From NCBI GenBank assembly GCA_964636675.1, contig CAZWUO010000157.1, forward strand, positions 1-9,031: a stretch of DNA of 9,031 nucleotides, in the 5' to 3' direction. Of the stretch, positions 1-5,516 are shown in pieces. The position numbers were made by a program, and so were the translations under genes. Position 1 is the stretch's first letter. Each line of letters opens with the position of its first letter. Origin of the DNA: JALUUH01 sp964636675 (GTDB taxonomy: Bacteria > Pseudomonadota > Gammaproteobacteria > S012-40). A model generated the notes under the pieces. It saw only the letters and a list, made by a program, of their open reading frames with translations, did not search any database and was not told the origin of the DNA.

Positions 1-238
1 GCTCGGCCAAAAACTCGATGCCATTCATGCATGGCATATTGATATCGAGCAGGATAATTTTAGGCTTGGGTATGATCGGCAGCATATCCTCGCCACGCAA
101 CATTGCCAACGCTTGTAAACCATTGCTGGCCACATGAAGCATGTTTGTGATGTGATTTTTTTTGAACGCCCGTTGCACGTTCATCACGTCGACCGCATCA
201 TCTTCGATGAGTAAAATATTGATACTCTTGTCTTGCAT
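1..238 (-). CDS. Rcp1-like single-domain response regulator (3' part beyond the left edge)
   Basis: Read by hand from the reverse strand: ATG at 238-236, 79 codons open to the window edge. The product starts MQDKSINILLIEDDAVDV. It shows the CheY fold signature: acidic pair D13-D14 in the first strand/loop and a phospho-acceptor D65 in the fourth-strand context KIILLDINMPCMNG. The conserved Thr/Ser and Lys would lie outside the window. The longer segment between strand 1 and D65 (52 residues rather than about 44 as in CheY) and the E-D-D-x-x-D start are typical of Rcp1-type regulators, which usually accept phosphate from phytochrome-like kinases and have no output domain. It starts only 6 bp after the stop of the upstream kinase gene, so it is very probably co-transcribed and is the natural cognate receiver. 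The SD is weak (ACGGA about 14 nt upstream), which suggests coupling to kinase translation. Family is certain; partner is inference. Confidence 0.93.
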   Translation of the reverse strand, partial: MQDKSINILLIEDDAVDVMNVQRAFKKNHITNMLHVASNGLQALAMLRGEDMLPIIPKPKIILLDINMPCMNGIEFLAE

Positions 239-244
239 AGCTAA

Positions 245-1729
245 TTATGATTCCGTCTGTTTAGGCCAGGTAAAACGAAAGCGAGCGCCCTCGCCGAGGC
301 GAGAATCAAGACTGATCTCACCGCCCTGATCTTCTACAATTTTCTTCACCAGCGACAAGCCTACACCGGTACTCTCTACTTGGTCGCGAGCCTGCAAAGT
401 CTGAAATATCTGGAACACTTTGGCGTGAAACTCCGCGGCAATGCCAGGGCCGTCGTCGCATACGCTAAAAAGATAAAACTCGCTCTGTTGCTCAACTTCA
501 ACGATCACCTTGCCATCCGTACGATCGTGATACTTAATGGCGTTGCCAATGAGATTAGCAAACACTTGCTGCAAACGTATCCGCGAAGTTTCGATGACGG
601 GCATATCGGTTGCCACCTCGATGCTGAAACCGCTTGGCGGATCAATCGAATCGATTACCTCGTCGAGCAATACAGAGACTTCGACGCGCTCAGTTTCTTC
701 GGCCACACGACCAACGCGTGAATACTCCAGAATACCTTGAATGAGCGCTTCCATACGGTAAACCCGTCCGCGCAAGAGTTGCATTTGCTGGCGTGTATCG
801 ACGGTCAAACATTCTGCCAAATCCTCTTCGATCCATTGTGAAAGGTTGGCAATGGCACGCAACGGTGCTTTCAGGTCGTGTGAAGTAACGTAGGCGAACT
901 GATCGAGTTCGCGGTTACTGCGCTCCAACATTTGTGCCTTTGTCGTCAGTTCGGCGGTACGCTCCTCTACCCGTTGCTGTAACTCCACCGAGGTACGACG
1001 CAGTTTGCTAGTCACCGAAGCAATGCCAATCACACCCAGTAAAGCGAGCGTGCCAAAAATAAGCATCGTCCCGCGTAAATCGGCTTGCGTCTGTGCGATC
1101 ACTTGATCCATCATCAGATCAACCTCTAACACCCCTCTCAAGTCACCCTCTTGCCAATCATTTTTGGGAGTATTGGGATGGTTGTTATGACATTGAATAC
1201 AATCCGGCCGCATGATGTCAGCGGTGGCGTAACGCAATCGTTTATCGCCATCACGTTGGGTAAAACGAAAATAAGGCAGGTCTGGGTTTTGACTCAGAAA
1301 GCGCCATGCATCTTGCTTAAAATCATCGCTCAAGCCGCCATTTTCCGCGCGCCACGGAAAAGGATAAGGACTGTAAAGCATGGTTTCACTCTCGGTGGTA
1401 TGCTCCCCAAGCCTTTCTGCGAGCAGCAAACTCAATGTCGCTGGCAACGGAATCGCGTTTTTTTTGTGCGCATAATCATGGGTGATTTCAAGGCCATACT
1501 GCTTTGCGGTGTTAACCACTTCGGAAGTATACAAAGTGCGGAATTCCGTTAACGCATCGGAGAATATGCGCGCATTTTTTATCGCCGTAGACTCAATCAA
1601 ACGCGATTGAAGTTGCGATACATGCCATACCGCCGCAAGTGTGGCGGCAGAAAAAACCAATACCAACAACAGAATGAATTGCCAATTTTTCAATGGGCGA
1701 CGCCGGATATTGTGCTCGCTCAAGGGCAA
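245..1729 (-). CDS. Membrane sensor histidine kinase with periplasmic Tll0287-like (DUF3365) haem c domain
   Basis: Product of 494 aa. Visible parts in order: hydrophobic TM1 at about 16-36; periplasmic region 37-220 ending in a CIQCH haem c attachment site (C177, C180, H181) within the context RPDCIQCHNNHP, which is typical of the Tll0287-like/DUF3365 sensor family; TM2 at about 221-240; coiled-coil linker 245-275; HisKA with phospho-accepting H284 in FAYVTSHDLKAPLRAI; HATPase_c with N-box N396 (NLIGNAIKY), G1 DDGPGI (425-430) and G2 GVGLSL (455-460). All catalytic motifs are intact. The HisKA sequence resembles phytochrome-type kinases, which fits the Rcp1-like regulator encoded next. The start used is TTG at 1729-1727, giving a 10-bp overlap with the upstream gene; the reading frame upstream has no ATG/GTG near by, and a second TTG lies two codons in. 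The input signal (redox state, NO, CO or another haem ligand) is inference. Confidence 0.95.
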   Translation of the reverse strand: MPLSEHNIRRRPLKNWQFILLLVLVFSAATLAAVWHVSQLQSRLIESTAIKNARIFSDALTEFRTLYTSEVVNTAKQYGLEITHDYAHKKNAIPLPATLSLLLAERLGEHTTESETMLYSPYPFPWRAENGGLSDDFKQDAWRFLSQNPDLPYFRFTQRDGDKRLRYATADIMRPDCIQCHNNHPNTPKNDWQEGDLRGVLEVDLMMDQVIAQTQADLRGTMLIFGTLALLGVIGIASVTSKLRRTSVELQQRVEERTAELTTKAQMLERSNRELDQFAYVTSHDLKAPLRAIANLSQWIEEDLAECLTVDTRQQMQLLRGRVYRMEALIQGILEYSRVGRVAEETERVEVSVLLDEVIDSIDPPSGFSIEVATDMPVIETSRIRLQQVFANLIGNAIKYHDRTDGKVIVEVEQQSEFYLFSVCDDGPGIAAEFHAKVFQIFQTLQARDQVESTGVGLSLVKKIVEDQGGEISLDSRLGEGARFRFTWPKQTES

Positions 1730-3786
1730 GACCCAGGTTGTATCCCTTGTTGTAACAATTGCTTCATTTTGTCTGCTGTCAACGGCCGACTAAAATAAAA
1801 CCCTTGCACCTCGTCACAGCCCTGCGCTTGCAAAAAAGCGAGTTGCCTTTGCTCTTCCACTCCCTCAGCGATCACCCCCAGGCCCAGGCTATGCGCCATC
1901 GCAATAATGGCTTTGACAATGGCACCATCATCGCCATCCTCTGTGTCATTCAAGCTGCGAATAAAAGAAGCGTCGATCTTCAGAGTATTGAGCGGGAAGC
2001 GTTTTAAATAGCTCAGCGAAGAATAGCCGGTGCCAAAGTCGTCAATCGACAGGGTCAGCCCCATGTTTTTGAGTTTTAGCATGGTCTCGATATTCGCGGT
2101 GGCATCGTGCATTACAATGCTCTCGGTGATTTCCAACTCCAGATGGGCCGGCGCCAAACCCGAAGCAGCCAATGCGGCAGCCACCGTCGCGGGCAAATCG
2201 TGATCGTGAAACTGTCGCGCCGATAGATTTACCGCCACTCTGGGCGCTGTCAATCCAGCATCTTGCCACTGCTTAAGCTGGTTACAAGCGTGATTCAGCG
2301 CCCATTCTCCAATGGACACGATCAAACCGGTTTCTTCCGCCAGTGGAATAAAACGCCCCGGCGGGATTAAGCCAAGCGCGGAATGACGCCAACGGATTAA
2401 GGCCTCCATGCCGCTGATCCGACCACTCGTAAGCGCAACTTGGGGCTGGTAATGGAGTTCAAATTCATCCCGCTCCAGTGCTTTATGCAGGTCACTCTCC
2501 AGCGCCAGTCGTTCACCCGCCTCGCCATTCATATCAGCACTGTAGAATTGATGATGGTTACCGCCCTTCTCTTTCGATTGATACATCGCGCTGTCGGCGT
2601 TTTTCATCAGCTCATCGGCGCTCTTACCATCATCCGGAAAAAGCGCGATACCAATGCTCGACGTCACATAGAGTTCGTGATCCTCTATTTTCACGGGATC
2701 ACTTAAGGCCTGTAATATTTTGTTGGCCACGATGGCTGCATCATGGCGTTGTTCGATTTGCGGTAATAACAGCGTGAACTCATCACCGCCCATACGGGCA
2801 ACCAGATCTTCCTGGCGTATCACTGCGGTAAGCCGTTGCGCGATGCTGATTAACAAGCGGTCACCGATGTCATGACCGAGGGTATCGTTAATCGTTTTGA
2901 AACGGTCGAGATCAAGAAACATCACCACAGCCGTCCACTCCCTGCGTCTAGCCATTTCAAGCGCGGCAGCAAGGCGTTCATTGAACAGCCGTCGATTGGG
3001 TAAATCGGTAAGTTCATCGTAGTAGGCTTGGTGTACGATGCGTGCTTCGTTGGCTTTTTGCTCGCTGATATCGATAAACAGAGAGACATATTGCGTAGTG
3101 TTACCCGCATCATTGCGGATGGCGGTAATCGATAACCACTCGGGGTAAATCTCACCGTTTTTACGGCGATTCCAGATCTCGCCATGCCATTCACCGCTTG
3201 CCGTCAAGGCCTGCCACATTTGTTGATAGAACTCTTGATCTTGACGACCTGACTGCAACATGCGCGGATTTTTACCTACCGCATCTTCAGCGCTATAGCC
3301 CGTAATAGTAGTAAACGCCGGATTAATCGATTGGATTATTCCATCGACATCGGTAATCATGATGCCTTCAATCGTGCTATCAAACACCTGAACTAATTGC
3401 TCGTTTTTCCACACTAATTCAAAACGTTGAAATGCCTCACGAAGATTATTGCGCAGCAGTTCATCGTCCCAAGGTTTAGTAAAAAATTTATAGATGGCTC
3501 CGCGGTTTATCGCTTCGGTGACTGCTGCAAAATCGGCATAACCACTCAACACAATACGCACCGTATTGGGAAAACACTCTTTGACCCGCGAGAGAAATTC
3601 CACTCCCGTCATTTGTGGCATACGCTGATCCGACACAATCACGTCGATGCGTTCGCGGTCTAACAGTTCCAAGCCTTCCTGGCCTCCACTGGCGGTGAAA
3701 ATCCGATAACCCTCCTTACGCAGTAGACGCACTAACGACGAAAGAATGTTTGGCTCATCATCCACTAATAATAATGTGCGCTGCAT
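1720..3786 (-). CDS. Response regulator REC-PAS-GGDEF-EAL, c-di-GMP turnover enzyme
   Basis: Product of 688 aa, cytoplasmic (no TM segment). Domains: REC 1-120 with acidic D9-D10, phospho-acceptor D53 (IVSDQRMP), T/S site S81 and K104 (FFTKPW); PAS about 131-242; GGDEF 253-415; EAL 428-680. The GGDEF motif is intact (G333-F337) and has a complete inhibitory I-site RQED at 324-327, six residues before the motif as in PleD. The EAL domain keeps E461-A-L, the EITES loop, IDDFGTGYSSL (D582, D583), K603 and E641 in EGVEE, so phosphodiesterase activity is also expected. Both activities are therefore plausible, with phosphorylation of D53 or the PAS domain choosing between them. The REC type (DQRMP, YKFFTKPWDDELL) is that of HD-GYP/GGDEF-linked regulators. 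ATG at 3786-3784 is preceded by AAGGA with 6-nt spacing. It is the first gene of the operon; its end overlaps the kinase gene by 10 bp. Direction of net c-di-GMP change cannot be told from sequence. Confidence 0.96.
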   Translation of the reverse strand: MQRTLLLVDDEPNILSSLVRLLRKEGYRIFTASGGQEGLELLDRERIDVIVSDQRMPQMTGVEFLSRVKECFPNTVRIVLSGYADFAAVTEAINRGAIYKFFTKPWDDELLRNNLREAFQRFELVWKNEQLVQVFDSTIEGIMITDVDGIIQSINPAFTTITGYSAEDAVGKNPRMLQSGRQDQEFYQQMWQALTASGEWHGEIWNRRKNGEIYPEWLSITAIRNDAGNTTQYVSLFIDISEQKANEARIVHQAYYDELTDLPNRRLFNERLAAALEMARRREWTAVVMFLDLDRFKTINDTLGHDIGDRLLISIAQRLTAVIRQEDLVARMGGDEFTLLLPQIEQRHDAAIVANKILQALSDPVKIEDHELYVTSSIGIALFPDDGKSADELMKNADSAMYQSKEKGGNHHQFYSADMNGEAGERLALESDLHKALERDEFELHYQPQVALTSGRISGMEALIRWRHSALGLIPPGRFIPLAEETGLIVSIGEWALNHACNQLKQWQDAGLTAPRVAVNLSARQFHDHDLPATVAAALAASGLAPAHLELEITESIVMHDATANIETMLKLKNMGLTLSIDDFGTGYSSLSYLKRFPLNTLKIDASFIRSLNDTEDGDDGAIVKAIIAMAHSLGLGVIAEGVEEQRQLAFLQAQGCDEVQGFYFSRPLTADKMKQLLQQGIQPGSCP

Positions 3787-3792
3787 ATGCTT

Positions 3793-3797
3793 TCCTT
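3793..3797 (-). promoter_or_regulatory. Shine-Dalgarno of the REC-PAS-GGDEF-EAL gene
   Basis: AAGGA on the minus strand with a 6-nt gap to ATG at 3786. This supports the chosen start of the first operon gene; no other start codon near by has a comparable site. Confidence 0.75.
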
Positions 3798-3816
3798 AAC
3801 GATACATAACAGTCCA

Positions 3817-3847
3817 ATGGATTTAAAAACACCTTGTTTAAATCCGT
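3817..3847. repeat. Inverted repeat in the divergent intergenic region (operator or 5'-UTR hairpin)
   Basis: GGATTTAAA (3819-3827) and TTTAAATCC (3837-3845) form a perfect 9-bp dyad around a 9-nt centre, extendable by one G-U and one A-U pair to 3817-3847. It lies 31 bp upstream of the start of the REC-PAS-GGDEF-EAL gene. It could be an operator for a dimeric repressor or a hairpin in that gene's leader. No U-tract follows on either strand, so it is not a standard terminator. Confidence 0.5.
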
Positions 3848-3905
3848 ACATCGCGAATTTACAGCAGCTAAACTCACCTTTTGCGATGACCCATACTGAA
3901 AACAT

Positions 3906-3931
3906 TATCGATAGAATCGTTTAAATCGATA
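3906..3931. repeat. TATCGAT/ATCGATA inverted repeat, possible operator
   Basis: TATCGAT at 3906-3912 and ATCGATA at 3925-3931 are 7-bp inverted arms separated by 12 bp, so the centres are 19 bp apart, about two helical turns. ATCGAT is itself palindromic, so the arms can also be read as direct repeats. A TTGACG hexamer (3932-3937) resembling a sigma-70 -35 box abuts the right arm on the plus strand, but no good -10 box is seen at 16-18 bp. Role as an operator for one or both divergent units is inference. Confidence 0.4.
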
Positions 3932-3995
3932 TTGACGTATTGATCGTCTTGCCAATCAGATTACTTTAGAAATTGAGTCATACATGGAGGGAGTT

Positions 3996-4181
3996 ATGGA
4001 TAAACCAGACAGGGCGCTTGCTTGTTTTTCGAGTCCTACTTGTCGCAGAAACGAATATGCATCGTTGGACAGCAACTTGCTATCCAATAATAAAACAAGC
4101 CTTACGCGAGCAAATAGCGTCACATTTTTGCGACACACACTACTTTTACCGTTTGAAAAAATGCCGAACGGTAACATTTAA
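3996..4181 (+). CDS. Possible small protein or leader peptide, 61 aa
   Basis: ATG at 3996 is preceded by a strong Shine-Dalgarno, GGAGG at 3986-3990 with a 5-nt gap, and the frame stays open to TAA at 4179-4181, 20 bp before the next gene's ATG. The product begins MDKPDRALACFSSPTCRRNE, is polar, has two cysteines (C10, C16), no signal peptide and no membrane segment. I do not recognise it. Codon use gives no clear support and the same DNA is rich in inverted repeats, so it may be a structured non-coding leader instead. If translated, it would be the first cistron of a two-gene unit with the exported cysteine-rich protein, or a regulatory leader peptide. Confidence 0.35.
   Translation: MDKPDRALACFSSPTCRRNEYASLDSNLLSNNKTSLTRANSVTFLRHTLLLPFEKMPNGNI
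4020..4100 (+). ncRNA. Candidate structured 5' leader RNA
   Basis: Nested complementary segments are visible. An outer 9-bp stem pairs GCTTGTTTT (4020-4028) with AAAACAAGC (4092-4100). An inner hairpin at 4065-4087 pairs TTGGA-C-AGCA with TGCT-A-TCCAA around a 3-nt loop (nine pairs, one C/A mismatch). Another short hairpin, AACGA/TCGTT (4050-4066), competes with it. TGTCGCA (4041-4047) is complementary to TGCGACA (4129-4135) outside the outer stem, which would form a pseudoknot-like link. The conserved core of the GEMM (c-di-GMP-I) riboswitch is not seen. Structure is read by eye only, without energy or covariation support. Confidence 0.3.
4146..4174 (+). repeat. Inverted repeat just upstream of the cysteine-rich protein gene
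   Basis: TTACCGTT (4146-4153) and AACGGTAA (4167-4174) form a perfect 8-bp dyad with a 13-nt, A-rich centre, ending 15 bp before the Shine-Dalgarno AAGGAG (4190-4195). As RNA it would be a hairpin close to the ribosome binding site; as DNA it could be an operator. There is no U-tract, so it is not a normal terminator. Confidence 0.45.
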
Positions 4182-4189
4182 TAGATTCT

Positions 4190-4195
4190 AAGGAG
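4190..4195 (+). promoter_or_regulatory. Shine-Dalgarno of the cysteine-rich exported protein gene
   Basis: AAGGAG with a 6-nt gap to ATG at 4202. A strong site which, with the signal peptide that starts right at this Met, fixes the start. Confidence 0.85.
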
Positions 4196-4201
4196 AGAAT
4201 A

Positions 4202-5125
4202 ATGAAGAACTTACATGTCATATTCGTCACAGCGCTTGCTGTTTTGTGTTTACTTAGCTTCAACACTTATGCGGTGGAAGATTCTCCAGCTATCAAACCA
4301 ACACCGATAACGCCCTCGGCAGATAGCTACTTTACCATCAGGCCAGATTACAGAAGATGTGTCTCGCCGATTTGTGGCGGCTGGTTTGTCAACGCAGTGA
4401 ATCTCAGGGCGATGAAGTGCCTGAATGGCAGCGTACAACAAGAATGTTACGTAGGTACGGATAAAATTAACATACCGGGTTTATCCACCACTCAAACCGC
4501 CGAGCTTCGCCAAGCAATGAGTGAATCAAAAGTTCTGATCCAAGGCAATTTGTCCGATAGAGTTGCCTACGGTTTATTGCAAATCAATAATGCGTGGTTG
4601 AGTGCCTCTGACCAACCGCCCAAAGGTAGATTTGTGAGTGTGACGGATAACGGCATACGTTGCATTACCCATCCTTGCCCGAGTTATGACGCACAAATTC
4701 TCAATCGACGTTTCGTTAAAAGTTTAGCCAGTTTCGATCTAAGTGCGGTTGAGGCAAGCGATGAGCAACTCGCGATGGCACAAGCAGCCGTTAACTCTGA
4801 GGATGGCCTGCCCATGGCGGGGCGCTTTGTCGAAGTCACCGGGCCAGCGGGTTCAGCCCAAGGCATGGCCGCCAGCCAGTTTTATCTAAAGGTTGAAAGC
4901 AAAAAGCCAAAAATGTGCATGCCAACAGGTTGCTCGGGGCAAATATGTGCGGATAGCGATGTAAACACCACCTGTGAATGGCGTCCTGAGTATGCGTGTT
5001 ATCGTAGCGCCAGCTGTTCGACCCAACGTAATGGCGACTGCGGCTGGGTGATGGATGATGAGTTAAAACGCTGCTTAGCAAACTCAGCTATTATTCGCCT
5101 GTTACCACCACGCGCGATAAAATAA
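4202..5125 (+). CDS. Exported cysteine-rich protein: DUF6748-like region plus C-terminal eight-cysteine cluster
   Basis: Product of 307 aa with a clear Sec signal peptide (MKNLHVIFVTALAVL..., predicted cut after TYA24). C16 is not in a good lipobox, so a lipoprotein is unlikely. Mature part: residues 41-180 have the pattern YFTIRPDYRRCVSPICGGWF (C53, C58) and a related C154/C159 segment (GIRCITHPCPSYD), with C73 and C82 between; I recognise this as resembling DUF6748, a secreted family of unknown function known from myxobacteria. Residues 239-291 hold exactly eight cysteines (239, 244, 249, 258, 266, 272, 280, 291) in CMPTGCSGQICADSD ... CEWRPEYAC ... GDCGW order, matching the NCBI 'eight-cysteine-cluster' type. 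The mature protein has 14 cysteines, an even number, consistent with disulfides in the periplasm or outside the cell. Function is unknown. It is divergent from the signalling operon and convergent with the giant gene. Confidence 0.9.
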   Translation: MKNLHVIFVTALAVLCLLSFNTYAVEDSPAIKPTPITPSADSYFTIRPDYRRCVSPICGGWFVNAVNLRAMKCLNGSVQQECYVGTDKINIPGLSTTQTAELRQAMSESKVLIQGNLSDRVAYGLLQINNAWLSASDQPPKGRFVSVTDNGIRCITHPCPSYDAQILNRRFVKSLASFDLSAVEASDEQLAMAQAAVNSEDGLPMAGRFVEVTGPAGSAQGMAASQFYLKVESKKPKMCMPTGCSGQICADSDVNTTCEWRPEYACYRSASCSTQRNGDCGWVMDDELKRCLANSAIIRLLPPRAIK

Positions 5126-5127
5126 AA

Positions 5128-5154
5128 AGCGTGCTATTCATGGCGTAGCGCGCT
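5128..5154 (+). terminator. Weak hairpin just after the cysteine-rich protein gene
   Basis: AGCGTGCT (5128-5135) can pair with AGCGCGCT (5147-5154) over 8 bp with one G-U, around an 11-nt loop, starting 2 bp after the stop codon. It is in the right place for an intrinsic terminator but has no following U-run, so termination is doubtful. Confidence 0.25.
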
Positions 5155-5288
5155 CATCCGCTGAGTGAATTCGACAAACAAGCTCATTCGTTTTCTCGTC
5201 CATCGCTTAACGATACCTCATAGCGGCCAACTGCGGAATCAGGTTAAACGAAGCATTATTAAATAAAATCAATATTTTGAGTTAGTAA

Positions 5289-5351
5289 GTAGGGGGGATA
5301 AGCGCAGCGCATCCACCTTCTGTCCTTAGAAAGGTAAAACGGTGGATGCGC
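5289..5351. repeat. REP-like palindromic element (one full unit plus inverted partial unit)
   Basis: The first unit begins with a GTAG head (5289-5292), then GGGGGAT-AA-GCGC-A-GCGC-ATCCACC (to 5317), an imperfect hairpin with the AA bulge typical of REP sequences. A second, inverted and shortened unit gives GGTGGATGCGC at 5341-5351, which is a perfect 11-bp complement of GCGCATCCACC at 5307-5317; the 23-nt spacer holds a small CCTT/AAGG dyad. GTAG-headed elements of this build are dispersed in many gammaproteobacterial genomes between convergent genes and are mobilised by RAYT (TnpA-REP) transposases. The family assignment is from pattern; copy number elsewhere cannot be seen here. Confidence 0.7.
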
Positions 5352-5413
5352 ACCCACCATTTTGGATAAAGCTTAGGTGTAACGACTCCGTGTAATATGG
5401 GGTGAGCGGTGAC

Positions 5414-5437
5414 GCATTTTCTTAAGAAAGAAAATGC
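5414..5437. repeat. Perfect 10-bp hairpin with 4-nt loop
   Basis: GCATTTTCTT (5414-5423) and AAGAAAATGC (5428-5437) are exact complements around AAGA. The stem is mostly A-T. Without a U-tract on either side it is not a textbook terminator, although the A/T-rich stem could act weakly in either direction between the two converging genes. Confidence 0.5.
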
Positions 5438-5498
5438 CACGAGCCAATGGACTTGCCAATTGATGCAGCAACGCGGGAAGAACATTTATAATTCCCAA

Positions 5499-5516
5499 CA
5501 TTACTGTACAGTAATG
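5499..5516. repeat. 18-bp perfect palindrome over the giant gene's stop codon
   Basis: CATTACTGTACAGTAATG equals its own reverse complement and contains the TAA stop of the minus-strand giant gene (5501-5503). With a 2-nt bulge the outer GGG/CCC at 5494-5496 and 5517-5519 can extend it. It has no spacer between TACTGT and ACAGTA, so it is not a LexA box, which needs 8 bp between the halves. It may help stop transcription or protect the 3' end of the mRNA. Confidence 0.55.

Larger units (their letters stand above)
5126..5500. other. 375-bp non-coding convergent intergenic region
   Basis: This lies between the 3' ends of the cysteine-rich gene (plus) and the giant gene (minus). No convincing gene is seen; the 67-codon minus frame at 5282-5485 is mainly a read-through of the REP-like palindrome. 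The stretch holds, in order, a weak hairpin, an AT-rich patch (5250-5280), a REP-like element, a perfect 10-bp hairpin, and the start of an 18-bp palindrome. No classical U-tracted terminator is visible for either gene. Confidence 0.7.

Noticed and set aside
380..721. 113-codon plus-strand frame inside the kinase gene
   Set aside because: Antisense shadow of the HATPase/HisKA coding region, which carries all conserved motifs.
3996..4175. c-di-GMP-I (GEMM) riboswitch, suggested by the neighbouring GGDEF-EAL gene
   Set aside because: The conserved GGCAAACC ... GAAA ... GGGACGCAAAGCC core could not be found; the stems seen have a different layout.
3956..4177. Minus-strand 73-codon frame opposite the small leader ORF
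   Set aside because: No Shine-Dalgarno at its start, no recognisable sequence, and it lies opposite the better supported plus-strand frame.
4202..4250. Lipoprotein signal with C16 as lipidated residue
   Set aside because: The residues before C16 (A-V-L) do not form a good lipobox, and a normal signal peptidase I site (TYA24) follows.
5282..5485. 67-codon minus-strand frame in the convergent intergenic region
   Set aside because: Most of its translation comes from the REP-like palindrome; such frames appear wherever these repeats occur and are not genes.
5499..5516. LexA/SOS box
   Set aside because: TACTGT and ACAGTA abut directly; a LexA box of this type needs an 8-bp spacer, and the site is at a 3' end rather than a promoter.
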